A DNA stretch of 64,000 nucleotides from Acinetobacter pseudolwoffii (GTDB taxonomy: Bacteria > Pseudomonadota > Gammaproteobacteria > Pseudomonadales > Moraxellaceae), in NCBI RefSeq assembly GCF_002803605.1, contig NZ_PHRG01000006.1, forward strand, positions 62,001 to 126,000, read 5' to 3'. Below, one piece after another: positions 45,910-56,269 of the stretch. The first letter of the stretch is position 1. Each line of letters starts with the position of its first letter. The notes below the pieces were generated by a model. It ran no database searches. It was given only the letters and a program-made list of their open reading frames with translations, and was not told the DNA's origin. Both the position numbers and the translations under genes were made by a program.

Positions 45910-47545
45910 ATGCACGCTCCTTGAATGGTTGGATGCCAACACGGCGATAAGTATCGATAAACTCTTCAGCGTCCTGACGTAGATCAAGATAGGTATTTAG
46001 AATTTCTTCTACAATATCCGGCACCACATCTGCTGCAAATGACGGCCCAAGAATGTCGCCAATTGAGGCATCATGGTCTGCATTACCGCCAAGCGTGATC
46101 TGGTAGAATTCAGCGCCTTTTTTATCAACACCCAAGATCCCGATATTACCGACATGATGATGACCACAGGCATTCATACAACCTGAGATGTTCAAGTCCA
46201 GTTTACCCAAGTTGTAAATGGTATCCAGATCATCAAAACGGCGTGAAATCGCTTCAGAAATCGGAATCGATTTTGCATTGGCCAATGAACAGAAATCACC
46301 GCCCGGGCAGCAGATGATGTCGGTCAAGAAACCGATATGCGCGCGTGCCAGATTGTTTTGTTCAAGGGTTTGCCATACAGCAAACAAATCTTTTTGCGGC
46401 ACATCGACCAGCGAGATATTTTGTTCATGCGTGGTACGTAATTCACCGAAAGTGTACTGATCGGCAAGGTCTGCAATCAGGTTCATTTCTTCAGTGCTGA
46501 CATCACCCGGTGCAATGCCGGCACGTTTCAGTGAAATCGTCACAATACGATAACCTTTCACTTTATGGGCATTGGTATTGATATTGAACCACTGTTTGAA
46601 TTTTGGATATTGCGCAAACAATTCAGTAAAATCTTCATCTGCATAATCTTGATAATCAAATGGGGTGAAGTTTTCATCCATTTTTGCCAAGGTGTCTGCA
46701 TCGATTTTCAAAGTCTTAACAGTATGCGCAAATTCAGCTTCAACTTTCTCAGCAAATACCGCTGGCGTTAAAGCTTTGACCAAAATTTTGATACGGGCTT
46801 TATATTTGTTGTCGCGACGACCATGCAAGTTATACACACGAAGCACTGCTTCAAGATAAGCAATCAAGTCTTCACGTGGCAGGAACTCACGGATAAAGCT
46901 GCCAATCACTGGAGTACGGCCAAGACCACCACCCACTTTGATTTTATAGCCCATTTCGCCGGCTTCATTACGCACAATATATACACCGATATCGTGAAAT
47001 GCAGTGGCTGCACGGTCGGTTTCTTCAAGCGCAGAGACTGCAATCTTGAACTTACGTGGCAAGAAAGCAAATTCCGGATGGAAAGTTGACCATTGACGGA
47101 TCAATTCACAGGTCGGACGCGGATCGGCAATTTCACCAGCCACTACACCGGCATACTGATCCGTCGTGGTATTACGGATACAGTTGCCTGAGGTCTGAAT
47201 CGCATGCATTTGCACGGTCGCCAGTTCAGCCAGCATATCAGGTACGTTTTCCAGTGCCGGCCAGTTAAACTGGATGTTTTGACGGGTCGAAATATGCGCG
47301 TAACCACGGTCATATTCTTTAGCCAAATCAGCCACTTTACGCAGTTGCTTTGAATTCATCAAACCATAAGGCACTGCAATACGTAACATCGGCGCATAAC
47401 GCTGTACATACAGACCATTTTGCAGACGAAGCGGACGATACTCATCTTCGGTGAGTTTACCGGCTAAATAACGTTCCGTTTGGTCACGGAACTGTGCAAC
47501 ACGTTCATTAATCAGTTGCTGATCGAAATCAGTATATAAATACAT
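45902..47545 (-). CDS. cysI: Nitrite/sulfite reductase, hemoprotein subunit (CysI type)
   Basis: 547 residues. The four cysteine ligands of the siroheme-[4Fe-4S] centre are in CCPGGDFCSLANA and SGCMNACGHHH. Upstream are the ferredoxin-fold halves with PYGLMNSKQLRKVADLA and TRQNIQFNWPAL. It reduces sulfite to sulfide for cysteine synthesis. No CysJ flavoprotein is adjacent, so electrons may come from ferredoxin or another donor, as is usual for this DUF934-linked type. First gene of the operon with DUF934. Confidence 0.93.
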   Translation of the reverse strand: MYLYTDFDQQLINERVAQFRDQTERYLAGKLTEDEYRPLRLQNGLYVQRYAPMLRIAVPYGLMNSKQLRKVADLAKEYDRGYAHISTRQNIQFNWPALENVPDMLAELATVQMHAIQTSGNCIRNTTTDQYAGVVAGEIADPRPTCELIRQWSTFHPEFAFLPRKFKIAVSALEETDRAATAFHDIGVYIVRNEAGEMGYKIKVGGGLGRTPVIGSFIREFLPREDLIAYLEAVLRVYNLHGRRDNKYKARIKILVKALTPAVFAEKVEAEFAHTVKTLKIDADTLAKMDENFTPFDYQDYADEDFTELFAQYPKFKQWFNINTNAHKVKGYRIVTISLKRAGIAPGDVSTEEMNLIADLADQYTFGELRTTHEQNISLVDVPQKDLFAVWQTLEQNNLARAHIGFLTDIICCPGGDFCSLANAKSIPISEAISRRFDDLDTIYNLGKLDLNISGCMNACGHHHVGNIGILGVDKKGAEFYQITLGGNADHDASIGDILGPSFAADVVPDIVEEILNTYLDLRQDAEEFIDTYRRVGIQPFKERAYA

Positions 47546-47803
47546 GGCGTACAGCTGCTAGTAGTTTCTATTATATCGATCGCAAGGATAGCGAGATTAA
47601 ACCTATCAATAAAATGCTTTTTATACATATTTCATAGCTGTTTTATTGATAAGCCTGCCAAAGTTTCACTGATATCACGGTTTAGCGCATTTAGTGTAGT
47701 TTTAAAGCAATAATGCTTTAATTCATCAATCATTAGCAGTTATTTTCATATAGTGATATTTCTATATTTTTATCCTTTTTTGTCTTTTAAATAATTAAAA
47801 ATA

Positions 47804-48925
47804 TTACCATTTTTCACTCTCACCCAAAAACTGACCGACAAAATCATAACGTATCTTTGAACGTGAAAATTTAATCGGACAGGCCAGTTGTGCTTCGGTC
47901 TGCTGACTATCGGGTTTTAATGGAACCTGAACTAGCCATTCTCGCTGTTGCGCTAAATCAGAATGCAAAGCTTCTTCAAGTTTTAGCACCGGCTCAACAC
48001 AGACATCCAGCGCTGCGAATAGTGTTTGCCATTCCGCTAATGATTTTGACTTTATTCTATTTTGAATTGCCTGTTTCACCGCAGCACGATCTTCTGGAGC
48101 AAAAGAATTGCCTTTTTCTAGAATAATCGGCAGCTCTAAAGCCTGTGCCAATCCCTGCATAAATTGAGGTTCCAGACTGCCAATCGACAGATAACGTCCA
48201 TCCTGTGTTGCATAATAGTCATAGAAAGTCCCGCCATTCAGATAGCCAGACTCAGGTCGTTGATGCTGATTGCCAGCCAGACTGGCGGATGCGGCCAGAT
48301 TATTCATGGTGACCACACAATCAGTCATGGAAATATCAATATATTGACCTTTACCGCTGCGCTGGCGTTCGATCACTGCCGCCAGAATTGCAATCACGGC
48401 ATGCATGGAACCACCGGCTACATCGGCAACCTGAATACCTAAAGCAGGTGGCCCACTTTCAATCCGGCCACTGTGTCCAGCAATACCGGACAAGGCCAGA
48501 TAGTTAATATCATGTCCTGCTTTCGCTTTGTAAGTACCGGTTTGGCCATAGCCAGTGATGGAACAGTAAATTAATTTGGGGTTAATTTCGCTTAAGATTA
48601 AGTAGTCCAGTCCAAGCCGTTGCATCACGCCGGGACGAAATTGCTCAATCACAATGTCATAATCTGCAATCTTGGATTTGACCAGTTCGATATTGGTCGG
48701 ATCTTTCAAATCCAGTGCTACCGATTGCTTGTTTCGGTTCAGATAACTCTGTGAAGTGGCCTGTCCATTGGCAAAGGGGGGCATTAATCGCAACAGGTCC
48801 GGGCGGGTCGGTGATTCAATATGCACAACCTCGGCGCCGAGATCAGCCAGATATAATGTCGCGAATGGGCCCGGCAATAATGTAGAAAAGTCTAGAATTT
48901 TCAATCCTTTTAAGGTATATGACAT
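47804..48925 (-). CDS. CaiB/BaiF family CoA-transferase (alpha-methylacyl-CoA racemase-like)
   Basis: 373 residues from the ATG at 48925 (MSYTLKGLKILDFS). Family III CoA-transferase markers: LPGPFATLYLADLGAEVVHIE, NRNKQSVALDL, the conserved Asp of AGHDINYLALSG, and VADVAGGSMHAVIAILAA. The GHDINYLALSG and length are those of alpha-methylacyl-CoA racemases, which allow beta-oxidation of 2-methyl branched acyl-CoA. It lies next to a beta-oxidation block but transcribed away from it. The start has only a weak ribosome binding site; open frame extends 27 codons further. Confidence 0.87.
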   Translation of the reverse strand: MSYTLKGLKILDFSTLLPGPFATLYLADLGAEVVHIESPTRPDLLRLMPPFANGQATSQSYLNRNKQSVALDLKDPTNIELVKSKIADYDIVIEQFRPGVMQRLGLDYLILSEINPKLIYCSITGYGQTGTYKAKAGHDINYLALSGIAGHSGRIESGPPALGIQVADVAGGSMHAVIAILAAVIERQRSGKGQYIDISMTDCVVTMNNLAASASLAGNQHQRPESGYLNGGTFYDYYATQDGRYLSIGSLEPQFMQGLAQALELPIILEKGNSFAPEDRAAVKQAIQNRIKSKSLAEWQTLFAALDVCVEPVLKLEEALHSDLAQQREWLVQVPLKPDSQQTEAQLACPIKFSRSKIRYDFVGQFLGESEKW

Positions 48926-49138
48926 TGGAGTATTTGCTCTACTTATATTGCTTTTTTCAGCATCATAGAAACATAAATGCATAAAAACAATGTCATGTTC
49001 AGCCATTTACCTTGATAGTTTCGGCAATCTAATATGTAAGAAAATGGCAAAGGTGTTCTTGTAAATTGCCATTGCTTTATTATTTTTCGTCATTTAGGTC
49101 AAATATTAGTGAACATTAAAGAGACTGAAGGATTAAAC

Positions 49139-50149
49139 ATGAGTCGTGATACGATCAGTATCCATTTCGTCAATGCAGCCTTATCTGGCGTCAAGCGCTT
49201 AGGCATGGATGTCGATACTTTATTGTCTCACGTCGGAATTGAAGCAGAACTGCTGCATCAACCTAAAGCCCGTATTTCACCTGAACAATATACCCGCTTT
49301 ATTAAAATGTTATGGATGGTGACCCAGGACGAGCATGTTGGCTTTGACAAACAGCAACGCCGATTGGGCACTTTTGCCATCATGTGTCAGCTCATCATTC
49401 ATGCCAAAACCTTAGGTGATGCACTGGAACTTTCCTCGCAGTTCTATAAACTCTTCGGTGATGACTGGTCGGTGACCCTGGAACGTGACAAACACGAAGC
49501 ACGTCTGGTGCCCCTCATTCCAAATGCAATGGATCCGGATCATTTTATTACCGAAAGTATGCTGATGATCTGGCATGGTCTGGCATCTTGGCTGATTGAA
49601 CGTCGTTTACCGCTGGAACGTGTGCATTTTAGCTATCCACGTCCAGCCCATGCTGACGAATATGATGCCCTGTTCTTTGCGCCGGTAATGCAGTTCGACA
49701 TGCCACGCACCGAAATCACTTTTGCTGCGGACTATCTGGACCTGCCGATCCGTCAGAATGAAGAAACCTTAGAGGAATTCTTGAAAGCTGCGCCTGCTCA
49801 GCTCTTGGTGAAGTTTAAAAATACCAACTCGCTGACCTCAAGAATCCGTGATGTATTGAAGAGCCAGATTGGCGAAGAAATGCCGACATTGAATGATGTC
49901 GCGTCAATGCTGTATTTATCTCCTCAAACCTTGCGCCGCCGTCTGGCAGCCGAAGGTAAAAGCTATCAAGGTGTGAAAGATGCCTTGCGCCGTGATGCCG
50001 CGATTCATCTGTTATTGAATCCAGATCTAACCCTCGAAGATGTCGCGCAGCAGGTCGGTTTCAGTGAAACCAGTACCTTCCATCGTGCCTTCAAGAAATG
50101 GACCGGTGTAACCCCAGGTCTATATCGCCAGTTGCATGGTTATCATTAA
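49139..50149 (+). CDS. AraC-family transcriptional regulator
   Basis: About 336 residues. The N-terminal arabinose-binding-like effector region (LSGVKRLGMDVDTLLSHVGIEAELL) is of the OruR/ArgR-like long type. The C-terminal double helix-turn-helix has TLNDVASMLYLSPQTLRRRLAAEG and LTLEDVAQQVGFSETSTFHRAFKKWTGVTPGLYR. It precedes a thiolase and a FadB-like gene in the same direction and probably senses a fatty-acyl compound to control them. ATG at 49139 follows GAAGGA by six bases; a GTG ten codons earlier is less likely. A terminator follows. Confidence 0.92.
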   Translation: MSRDTISIHFVNAALSGVKRLGMDVDTLLSHVGIEAELLHQPKARISPEQYTRFIKMLWMVTQDEHVGFDKQQRRLGTFAIMCQLIIHAKTLGDALELSSQFYKLFGDDWSVTLERDKHEARLVPLIPNAMDPDHFITESMLMIWHGLASWLIERRLPLERVHFSYPRPAHADEYDALFFAPVMQFDMPRTEITFAADYLDLPIRQNEETLEEFLKAAPAQLLVKFKNTNSLTSRIRDVLKSQIGEEMPTLNDVASMLYLSPQTLRRRLAAEGKSYQGVKDALRRDAAIHLLLNPDLTLEDVAQQVGFSETSTFHRAFKKWTGVTPGLYRQLHGYH

Positions 50150-50172
50150 TAATTCTCGATATCCTCTTCTCC

Positions 50173-50202
50173 AGCCCAGGTTTCCAGACCTGGGCTTTTT
50201 TT
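50173..50202 (+). terminator. Terminator of the AraC regulator gene
   Basis: GCCCAGGT / ACCTGGGC stem with a six-base loop and T7 after it, so the thiolase downstream has its own promoter. Confidence 0.92.
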
Positions 50203-50316
50203 ATTGGCAAAAATCGTCAAATGATCTGGTCCGTTCTCGTCATTGCACTTCAAAATTTAAGTATTACACTCGAGTCATTAAAATAATTTTCAGCAAATTA
50301 ATAAAAGGGACATGCT

Positions 50317-51522
50317 ATGAGCGAGGCATATATTATCGACGCCATTCGCACGCCACGCGGAAAAGGTAAAAAAGATGGATCTTTACATCAAGTCAAACCC
50401 ATTTCATTACTGACTGGCTTGCTTAACGAACTTCAGGCACGTCATCAATTTGATACATCAAAAGTCGATGATATTGTGCTGGGTTGTGTCACTCCGATTG
50501 GTGATCAAGGCGCCGATATTGCCAAAACCGCGGCGATCGCAGCGGGTTGGGACAATGATGTCGCCGGTGTACAAATCAACCGTTTCTGTGCTTCCGGTCT
50601 GGAAGCTGTCAATCTGGCTGCACAAAAAATCCGTTCTGGCTGGGAAGATCTGGTCGTTGCAGGCGGCGTCGAATCCATGTCCCGCGTGCCGATGGGTTCC
50701 GATGGCGGCCCTTGGGCACTGGATCCTGAAACCAATATGGCCTGTGATTTTATTCCGCAAGGTATTGGCGCGGACTTGATTGCCACGATTGACGGTTATA
50801 GCCGCACCGACGTAGACCAGTTTGCCGAGCAATCCCAGAAGAAAGCCGCTGCCGCACAAGCCAATGGTTATTTCAACGCTTCTGTTATCCCGGTCAAAGA
50901 CAAGGCCGGTGTGGTGATTCTGGACAAAGACGAATTTATCAAACCGACCACAACTGCTGAAGGCTTAGGCAAACTCAATCCTAGTTTCGCGACCATGGGA
51001 CAGATGGGCTTTGATGCCATCGCCCTACAAAAATATCCTGAAGTTGGCACGGTGAATCATGTGCATCATGCCGGGAATTCTTCCGGAATCGTCGATGGTG
51101 CAGCCGTAGTTCTCATCGCATCAGAACAAGCGATCAAAGAACAAGGTTTAAAACCGCGTGCCAAAGTACTGGCCACGGCGCTGGTCGGGGCTGATCCTAC
51201 CATTATGCTGACCGGCCCTGCCCCGGCAGCACGTAAAGCTTTGGCTAAAGCTGGCTTGACGATTGATGATATTGACCTGTTTGAAGTCAATGAAGCTTTT
51301 GCTGCGGTGGTGATGCGATTTATTAGCGAACTCAATATTGATCCAGCGAAAGTGAATGTGAATGGTGGTGCAATCGCTATGGGTCATCCATTGGGCGCAA
51401 CAGGCGCGATGATTCTGGGAACTTTACTGGATGAGTTAGAACGCCAAGGCAAAAAACGTGGACTAGCCACACTGTGTGTCGGTGGCGGTATGGGCATCGC
51501 CACCATTATTGAATTGGTTTAA
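50317..51522 (+). CDS. Acetyl-CoA C-acyltransferase (thiolase, FadA-like)
   Basis: 401 residues. Catalytic Cys in [11 protein letters not shown] (about residue 90), then [26 protein letters not shown] and the second Cys in CVGGGMG. Degradative-type thiolase that cleaves 3-ketoacyl-CoA. With the FadB-like gene 296 bases on it forms a beta-oxidation pair under the AraC-type regulator's gene. ATG at 50317 follows AAAGGGA. Confidence 0.92.
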   Translation: MSEAYIIDAIRTPRGKGKKDGSLHQVKPISLLTGLLNELQARHQFDTSKVDDIVLGCVTPIGDQGADIAKTAAIAAGWDNDVAGVQINRFCASGLEAVNLAAQKIRSGWEDLVVAGGVESMSRVPMGSDGGPWALDPETNMACDFIPQGIGADLIATIDGYSRTDVDQFAEQSQKKAAAAQANGYFNASVIPVKDKAGVVILDKDEFIKPTTTAEGLGKLNPSFATMGQMGFDAIALQKYPEVGTVNHVHHAGNSSGIVDGAAVVLIASEQAIKEQGLKPRAKVLATALVGADPTIMLTGPAPAARKALAKAGLTIDDIDLFEVNEAFAAVVMRFISELNIDPAKVNVNGGAIAMGHPLGATGAMILGTLLDELERQGKKRGLATLCVGGGMGIATIIELV

Positions 51523-51818
51523 CTCAAATATTTAAAGTGTTTGATTCACGTTTTAGTCATATGCAACCTGAGCAAAACCAAAGCACTGCTTTGGTTTTAG
51601 CGCAAGATCATTGTTTTACAAAATTAATAGATTTTGCGTATGACAATGGTTTTGCCTACTTTTGCTAAATGAGAAATACATTTCGTAAGGCAGGTCAAAC
51701 TGAAGCTTAAACCAAGAATTTAGATGAATTTGGAAAGGCTCCGTAATAAGGAAAATTTCTAAAATCTAATCAGGATATTAATTCCAAATTCATCCCATTA
51801 TGATCTGGATAAAAATTT

Positions 51819-53954
51819 ATGAGCGCAATTCAATATCAAAAAACTGAAGATAATATCGTCATTCTGACCTTTGATTCTCCAAACCAGTCTGCCAATACCA
51901 TGAATGCAGATTTTCGTAGCGCTTTGGCTGAAACCGTAGAAAAACTCAAAGCTGATGAAAATATTACAGGCATCATTTTCCGGTCTGCGAAAAAAACTTT
52001 CTTTGCCGGTGGTGATCTGGATGAACTGATTCAAGCTACACCTGAACATGCGACTGAATTCTTCAACATGATTGAAGAGATGAAAGCACAGATGCGTTAT
52101 ATCGAAACCCGCGGCATTCCGGTTGTGGCTGCACTAAATGGCACAGCACTGGGCGGTGGCTGGGAGATTGCTCTGTGTGCCCATCATCGTATTGCCTTGA
52201 ATGACCCTAAAAGCAAGTTTGGCCTGCCTGAAGTCACACTGGGTTTACTACCCGGTGGCGGTGGTATTGTCCGTAGCGTGCGCCTGCTCGGCCTGCAAAA
52301 TGCCTTTCCCTTGTTGATGGAAGGCAAACAGTTGGGTATAGAGAAAGCCCGATCTTTAGGGCTGATTCACGATATTGCAGACAATACCGATGAACTCTTA
52401 GACAAAGCCATTGTCTGGATCAAAACCAATCCGAAGTCACAACAGCCTTTTGATGTAAAAGGCTACAAAATTCCGGGTGGTAGCCCTTCAACGCCAGCAG
52501 TTGCACAGATGCTGGCAATTGCCCCGGCGATGCTGCGTGATAAAACCAAAGGTTGCTATCCTGCACCTGAAGCAATCATGTCGGCAGCGGTAGAAGGTGC
52601 TCAGGTCGATGTCGATACGGCGCTGACCATTGAATCGCGTTACTTTACTTATCTGGCCACGGGTCAGATTTCTAAAAATATGATCGCTACTTTTTGGCAT
52701 GGATTGAATGCGATCAAATCCGGTGCCAGCCGTCCCCAAAAGATTGCGAAATGGAAAGCCACTAAAGTTGGCATTCTGGGCGCAGGCATGATGGGTGCAG
52801 GCATTGCTTATGTGACTTCCAACAAAGGCATTCAGGTTATTTTAAAAGACATTTCGATTGAAGCGGCTGAAAAAGGTAAAGCTTATAGCCAGAAACTGCT
52901 GGATAAAAAAGTAGCTCAAGGACGTTTATCTGCTGATCAACGAGATCAGGTTTTAAGCCTGATTCAAGCGACTGCATCCAATCAAAATCTGGCCGGTTGT
53001 GACCTGATCATTGAAGCGGTGTTTGAAAATCCCGCACTGAAAGCTCAAGTCACACAAGAAGCAGAACAGTATCTTGCCAGTCATGGCGTGATGGCATCGA
53101 ATACTTCGACCCTGCCTATTACAGATTTAGCTCAGGCTTCAAAAAATGATCAGAACTTTATCGGTCTGCATTTCTTTAGTCCAGTCGATAAAATGCAGCT
53201 GGTCGAAATTATCAAGGGGCAAAATACTTCAGCAGAAACACTGGCCAAAGCCTTTGACTTTGTCCAGCAGATTGGCAAATTACCGATTGTGGTAAATGAC
53301 AGCCGTGGCTTCTTTACCAGTCGTGTCTTTGGTACGTTCGTTCAAGAAGGTTTGCGCCTGCTGGCAGAAGGCGTGCATCCGGCACGGATTGAAATGGCCG
53401 CACTCAAAGCCGGTATGCCAGTCGGGCCTTTGGCCATTCAGGATGAAGTGTCCTTGACCCTCTCCGAACATGTGGCCAATGAAAGATACAAAGCCTTAGA
53501 AGCACAAGGTCAGACCATCACCAAATCACCCGCAGATGAAGTTATTCACAGTATGATTCATGAGTTTAACCGCAAAGGTAAGGCTGCCGGGGCAGGTTTT
53601 TATGATTATCCAGAAAATGGTAAAAAGCAGCTCTGGACGGGTCTCAACCACTGGAAAAAAGAGGTTGATCTTTCTGAACAGGAAATGATGGATCGTTTCC
53701 TGTTTGTGCAGGCACTGGATACCGTGCGCTGTCTGGAAGAAGGCGTGCTGGAGTCTGTGGTCGATGCCAATGTCGGTTCCATTTTTGGCATTGGCTTTGC
53801 AGCCTGGACGGGTGGCGCGGTGCAATTTTTAAATCAGTATGGTCTGGCCAAGGCGCTGACCCGTGCCAAGGTACTCGAAAACAAGTATGGTGAACGCTTC
53901 AAAGCACCGCAACTCCTGAAAGACCGGGCAGCAGAAGGCCAGCCGATTCAATAA
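51819..53954 (+). CDS. Fatty-acid oxidation multifunctional protein (enoyl-CoA hydratase / 3-hydroxyacyl-CoA dehydrogenase)
   Basis: 711 residues, FadB/FadJ layout. Residues 1-190 are crotonase: GGGWEIALCAHHRIA and FGLPEVTLGLLPGGGG carry both catalytic Glu. A Rossmann domain starts at about 312 (VGILGAGMMGAGIAYV), with IEAVFEN and LHFFSPVDKMQLVEI. The C-terminal dehydrogenase domains have GFFTSRVF and GKAAGAGFYDYP. It carries out hydration and NAD-dependent oxidation of beta-oxidation intermediates. Partner is the thiolase upstream. It is not the usual fadB-fadA order. A terminator follows at 53967. Confidence 0.95.
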   Translation: MSAIQYQKTEDNIVILTFDSPNQSANTMNADFRSALAETVEKLKADENITGIIFRSAKKTFFAGGDLDELIQATPEHATEFFNMIEEMKAQMRYIETRGIPVVAALNGTALGGGWEIALCAHHRIALNDPKSKFGLPEVTLGLLPGGGGIVRSVRLLGLQNAFPLLMEGKQLGIEKARSLGLIHDIADNTDELLDKAIVWIKTNPKSQQPFDVKGYKIPGGSPSTPAVAQMLAIAPAMLRDKTKGCYPAPEAIMSAAVEGAQVDVDTALTIESRYFTYLATGQISKNMIATFWHGLNAIKSGASRPQKIAKWKATKVGILGAGMMGAGIAYVTSNKGIQVILKDISIEAAEKGKAYSQKLLDKKVAQGRLSADQRDQVLSLIQATASNQNLAGCDLIIEAVFENPALKAQVTQEAEQYLASHGVMASNTSTLPITDLAQASKNDQNFIGLHFFSPVDKMQLVEIIKGQNTSAETLAKAFDFVQQIGKLPIVVNDSRGFFTSRVFGTFVQEGLRLLAEGVHPARIEMAALKAGMPVGPLAIQDEVSLTLSEHVANERYKALEAQGQTITKSPADEVIHSMIHEFNRKGKAAGAGFYDYPENGKKQLWTGLNHWKKEVDLSEQEMMDRFLFVQALDTVRCLEEGVLESVVDANVGSIFGIGFAAWTGGAVQFLNQYGLAKALTRAKVLENKYGERFKAPQLLKDRAAEGQPIQ

Positions 53955-53966
53955 TTTTGAGCTCTA

Positions 53967-53999
53967 AATAAAAAGAGGAACTGAGTTGCTCTTTTTATT
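53967..53999 (+). terminator. Terminator of the FadB-like gene
   Basis: AATAAAAAGAG / CTCTTTTTATT arms of 11 pairs with an 11-base loop. Confidence 0.8.
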
Positions 54000-54114
54000 T
54001 TCCGGATCTGGCTGAATCAGTGGATACACTCGTCTAATGACAGATTTTGATCTGCTTTTTGATCAATTTATGTTATAAAGTTACATAAGTTTGATATCCA
54101 CGTGGGTAAGACCT

Positions 54115-54456
54115 ATGACTGATCACAGTTCACCTGAAAAATCCCCTTGGGGTTGGAAAGCACTTATTATCTTCTGTATTTTAGGTGGATTATTCATGTT
54201 TATTTTTTGGCTTGCGGTAACGAATGAACCGGATTACATGCCAAGCCAGCAAAATAAACAGACGACCCAGCAGCATGCTTTTAAAAATGCACCGACCATG
54301 TCTCCTGAAGCAATTGCGAAGGCTCAAGCAGATCGTGAGGCACGTGCGACTGCCAATACGGCTCATTCCGATACAACAGCGAATGAACATAATATGTCAA
54401 CTGAAGAACATGCCAATATGGAGAGTGCCGAGCATAGCTCAGCGCATGGCCACTGA
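54115..54456 (+). CDS. Small membrane protein with His/Glu-rich tail (113 aa)
   Basis: Not recognised. One transmembrane helix near the N-terminus (ALIIFCILGGLFMFIFWLAV), so the protein is probably anchored with its long polar C-terminus in the periplasm. The tail is rich in Ala/Glu/Thr and has many His (for example NEHNMSTEEHANM and SSAHGH), which might bind metal. Start at 54115 preceded by GGGTAAGACCT; a TTG eight codons earlier is possible. A perfect terminator follows. Confidence 0.7.
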   Translation: MTDHSSPEKSPWGWKALIIFCILGGLFMFIFWLAVTNEPDYMPSQQNKQTTQQHAFKNAPTMSPEAIAKAQADREARATANTAHSDTTANEHNMSTEEHANMESAEHSSAHGH

Positions 54457-54476
54457 TCTTGATTCAGTAAGGGCGT

Positions 54477-54506
54477 AAAAAAGCGAGGTCAATGCCTCGC
54501 TTTTTT
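54477..54506. terminator. Bidirectional terminator before the GNAT gene
   Basis: AAAAAAGCGAGG / CCTCGCTTTTTT stem with a six-base loop, between convergent genes. Confidence 0.93.
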
Positions 54507-54526
54507 GTATCTCAATAACTAAAAAA

Positions 54527-54958
54527 TTAAAGCTTTAAATACATATCAATATGCGGGATGCCGCAATCCAGATAGTCATCACCTTGAGCTTCAAATCCCA
54601 GCGCTTGATAGAAGCCAATGGCGTGCACTTGCGAAGACAGTTTTAAATCTTTTCGATGATCTGCTTTGGCATAATCGATAATGGCCTGCATCAATTGCTG
54701 CCCGATCTTCAAACCACGATGTGGCTTTAACACTGCAACACGACCTACACTGTTATTCGCCAGCAATCTTGCAGTGGCTATCGCATGCCCCTTTTCATAG
54801 ACCACAAAATGGATGGAAATGGCATCTTGCTCATCCCATTCTTCTTCAGCAGCGATATTCTGTTCTTGAATAAATACGGCTTCACGAATCATTTTGGCAG
54901 GCGTTGCCAAATCCTTCCAGCTGCCGGACACTATTTTCAATTCTGGATTATTTAGCAT
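54527..54958 (-). CDS. GNAT-family N-acetyltransferase (ElaA-like)
   Basis: 143 residues. The acetyl-CoA motif is VAVLKPHRGLKIGQQLMQAIIDYA (about 75-98), and FYQALGFEAQGDDYLDCGIPHIDM near the end is the ElaA/YjcF-type closing. The substrate is unknown. Start codon overlaps the end of the methyltransferase gene upstream by seven bases, so the two are translationally coupled. Confidence 0.88.
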   Translation of the reverse strand: MLNNPELKIVSGSWKDLATPAKMIREAVFIQEQNIAAEEEWDEQDAISIHFVVYEKGHAIATARLLANNSVGRVAVLKPHRGLKIGQQLMQAIIDYAKADHRKDLKLSSQVHAIGFYQALGFEAQGDDYLDCGIPHIDMYLKL

Positions 54959-56175
54959 TTAGAACCAATTCCCTGCTGATCCCATTGATCATTAAGCAAC
55001 AATTCCAGTGAATGTTTCTGGATCCCATACATCTCTTTTAGTGCCTGGATTTGTGCCAGAACTTCCTGATCGGGTTGTTGATAGTCTTTGCGTTTTGTCG
55101 CCAGAATCATTTTATTTTTACTGGTATGTTCCAGCGCCACAAACTCAAAAACTTTGGTTTCATAACCATAGGCTTTCAGCAATAACGCACGAATGGTATC
55201 GGTCAGCATTTCTGCCTGTTGACCGGCATGAATACCAAATTGCAGCATCGGACTCAGCACTTTTGGCGCCTGTAACTGTGGGCGCAATTCCTTATGGCAA
55301 CATGGCGCACACATGATCATCTGTGCATTCAGGCGAATACCGCTGTGAATCGCAAAATCCGTTGCCACATCACAGGCATGCAAAGCGATCATTACATCCA
55401 GGCGTTTCGGTGCATAAGTACGCACATCGCCCTGAAAAAAGTCGAGCTGATCAAAGCCAGATTGTTGCGCGACCTTTTGGCAGAACTCGACCATTTTCGG
55501 ATTCAGTTCCACCCCTGTAACCCACGGCGTCTCACCATGTTTTTGCATATAGTCATATAAAGCACAGGTCAGATAGCCTTTACCGGAGCCAAAATCCACC
55601 ACACGCAGACCTTCGACTTGTGGCTTGAGCTGCGCCAATGCACCCGAAAAAATCTCGACAAATTTATTAATCTGTTTCCATTTACGCGCCATGCTCGGAA
55701 TGATCTGCGCGTTATGATCGCTAATGCCGAGATGCTGTAAAAAGATGCTGTCCTGATCAACATAACGTTGTTTAATCCGGTCATGACCCTGTTCAGCGGA
55801 CTTGACCTGAAGCGTCGAGTTTTTGTTTTTAGTACGGGTCAACATGGCTTTTTTCTTGTTTTTTTTCAGCTGTAATTCTTCATCTAGCGTCATTAAATTG
55901 GCTTGCTTGCAACATGCTAATAATACTGTCACCTGTGCCAGTGCATCCGCTAAAGGATAGTTTTTGGTGACATCCTGAGTTTTATGGCGATACAAACAGC
56001 TCAGTACTTTTTGCCCATTTAATGAAATGACTCGCAAGGTCATTTTCTCTAAATCCTGCAGTTCACCTTTATACTGGCTTAAGATCAGACGATCAAATTG
56101 ATCACTTTCAACAGCTTGCTGAAATACATCTAAAAACTGCTGTTCTTGGTCTGAGAGAGTTGCCAACGTTGACAT
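54952..56175 (-). CDS. Class I SAM-dependent methyltransferase
   Basis: About 407 residues. The SAM-binding motif I is RVVDFGSGKGYLTCALYDYM (about 205), motif II GVELNPKMVEFC, and FQGDVRTYAP; ALHACDVATDFAI and CAPCCHKELR, with paired cysteines, fit the Methyltransf_32 family. The N-terminal half is a helical domain (QEQQFLDVFQQAVESDQFDRLILSQ) with a Lys-rich patch (LKKNKKKAMLTRTKNKNS) that may bind RNA. An rRNA or tRNA target is possible but unproven. ATG at 56175 (MSTLATLSDQEQ) preferred over one ten codons earlier. Coupled to the GNAT gene. Confidence 0.85.
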   Translation of the reverse strand: MSTLATLSDQEQQFLDVFQQAVESDQFDRLILSQYKGELQDLEKMTLRVISLNGQKVLSCLYRHKTQDVTKNYPLADALAQVTVLLACCKQANLMTLDEELQLKKNKKKAMLTRTKNKNSTLQVKSAEQGHDRIKQRYVDQDSIFLQHLGISDHNAQIIPSMARKWKQINKFVEIFSGALAQLKPQVEGLRVVDFGSGKGYLTCALYDYMQKHGETPWVTGVELNPKMVEFCQKVAQQSGFDQLDFFQGDVRTYAPKRLDVMIALHACDVATDFAIHSGIRLNAQMIMCAPCCHKELRPQLQAPKVLSPMLQFGIHAGQQAEMLTDTIRALLLKAYGYETKVFEFVALEHTSKNKMILATKRKDYQQPDQEVLAQIQALKEMYGIQKHSLELLLNDQWDQQGIGSKC

Positions 56176-56269
56176 AGATAAAACCTGAAATGAATTGCCC
56201 CTCAAGTTTAAATCTTCTTAACCTAAAAGCAAAATTGAATTACTATACAAATGTATATTTTAAAGAAGA

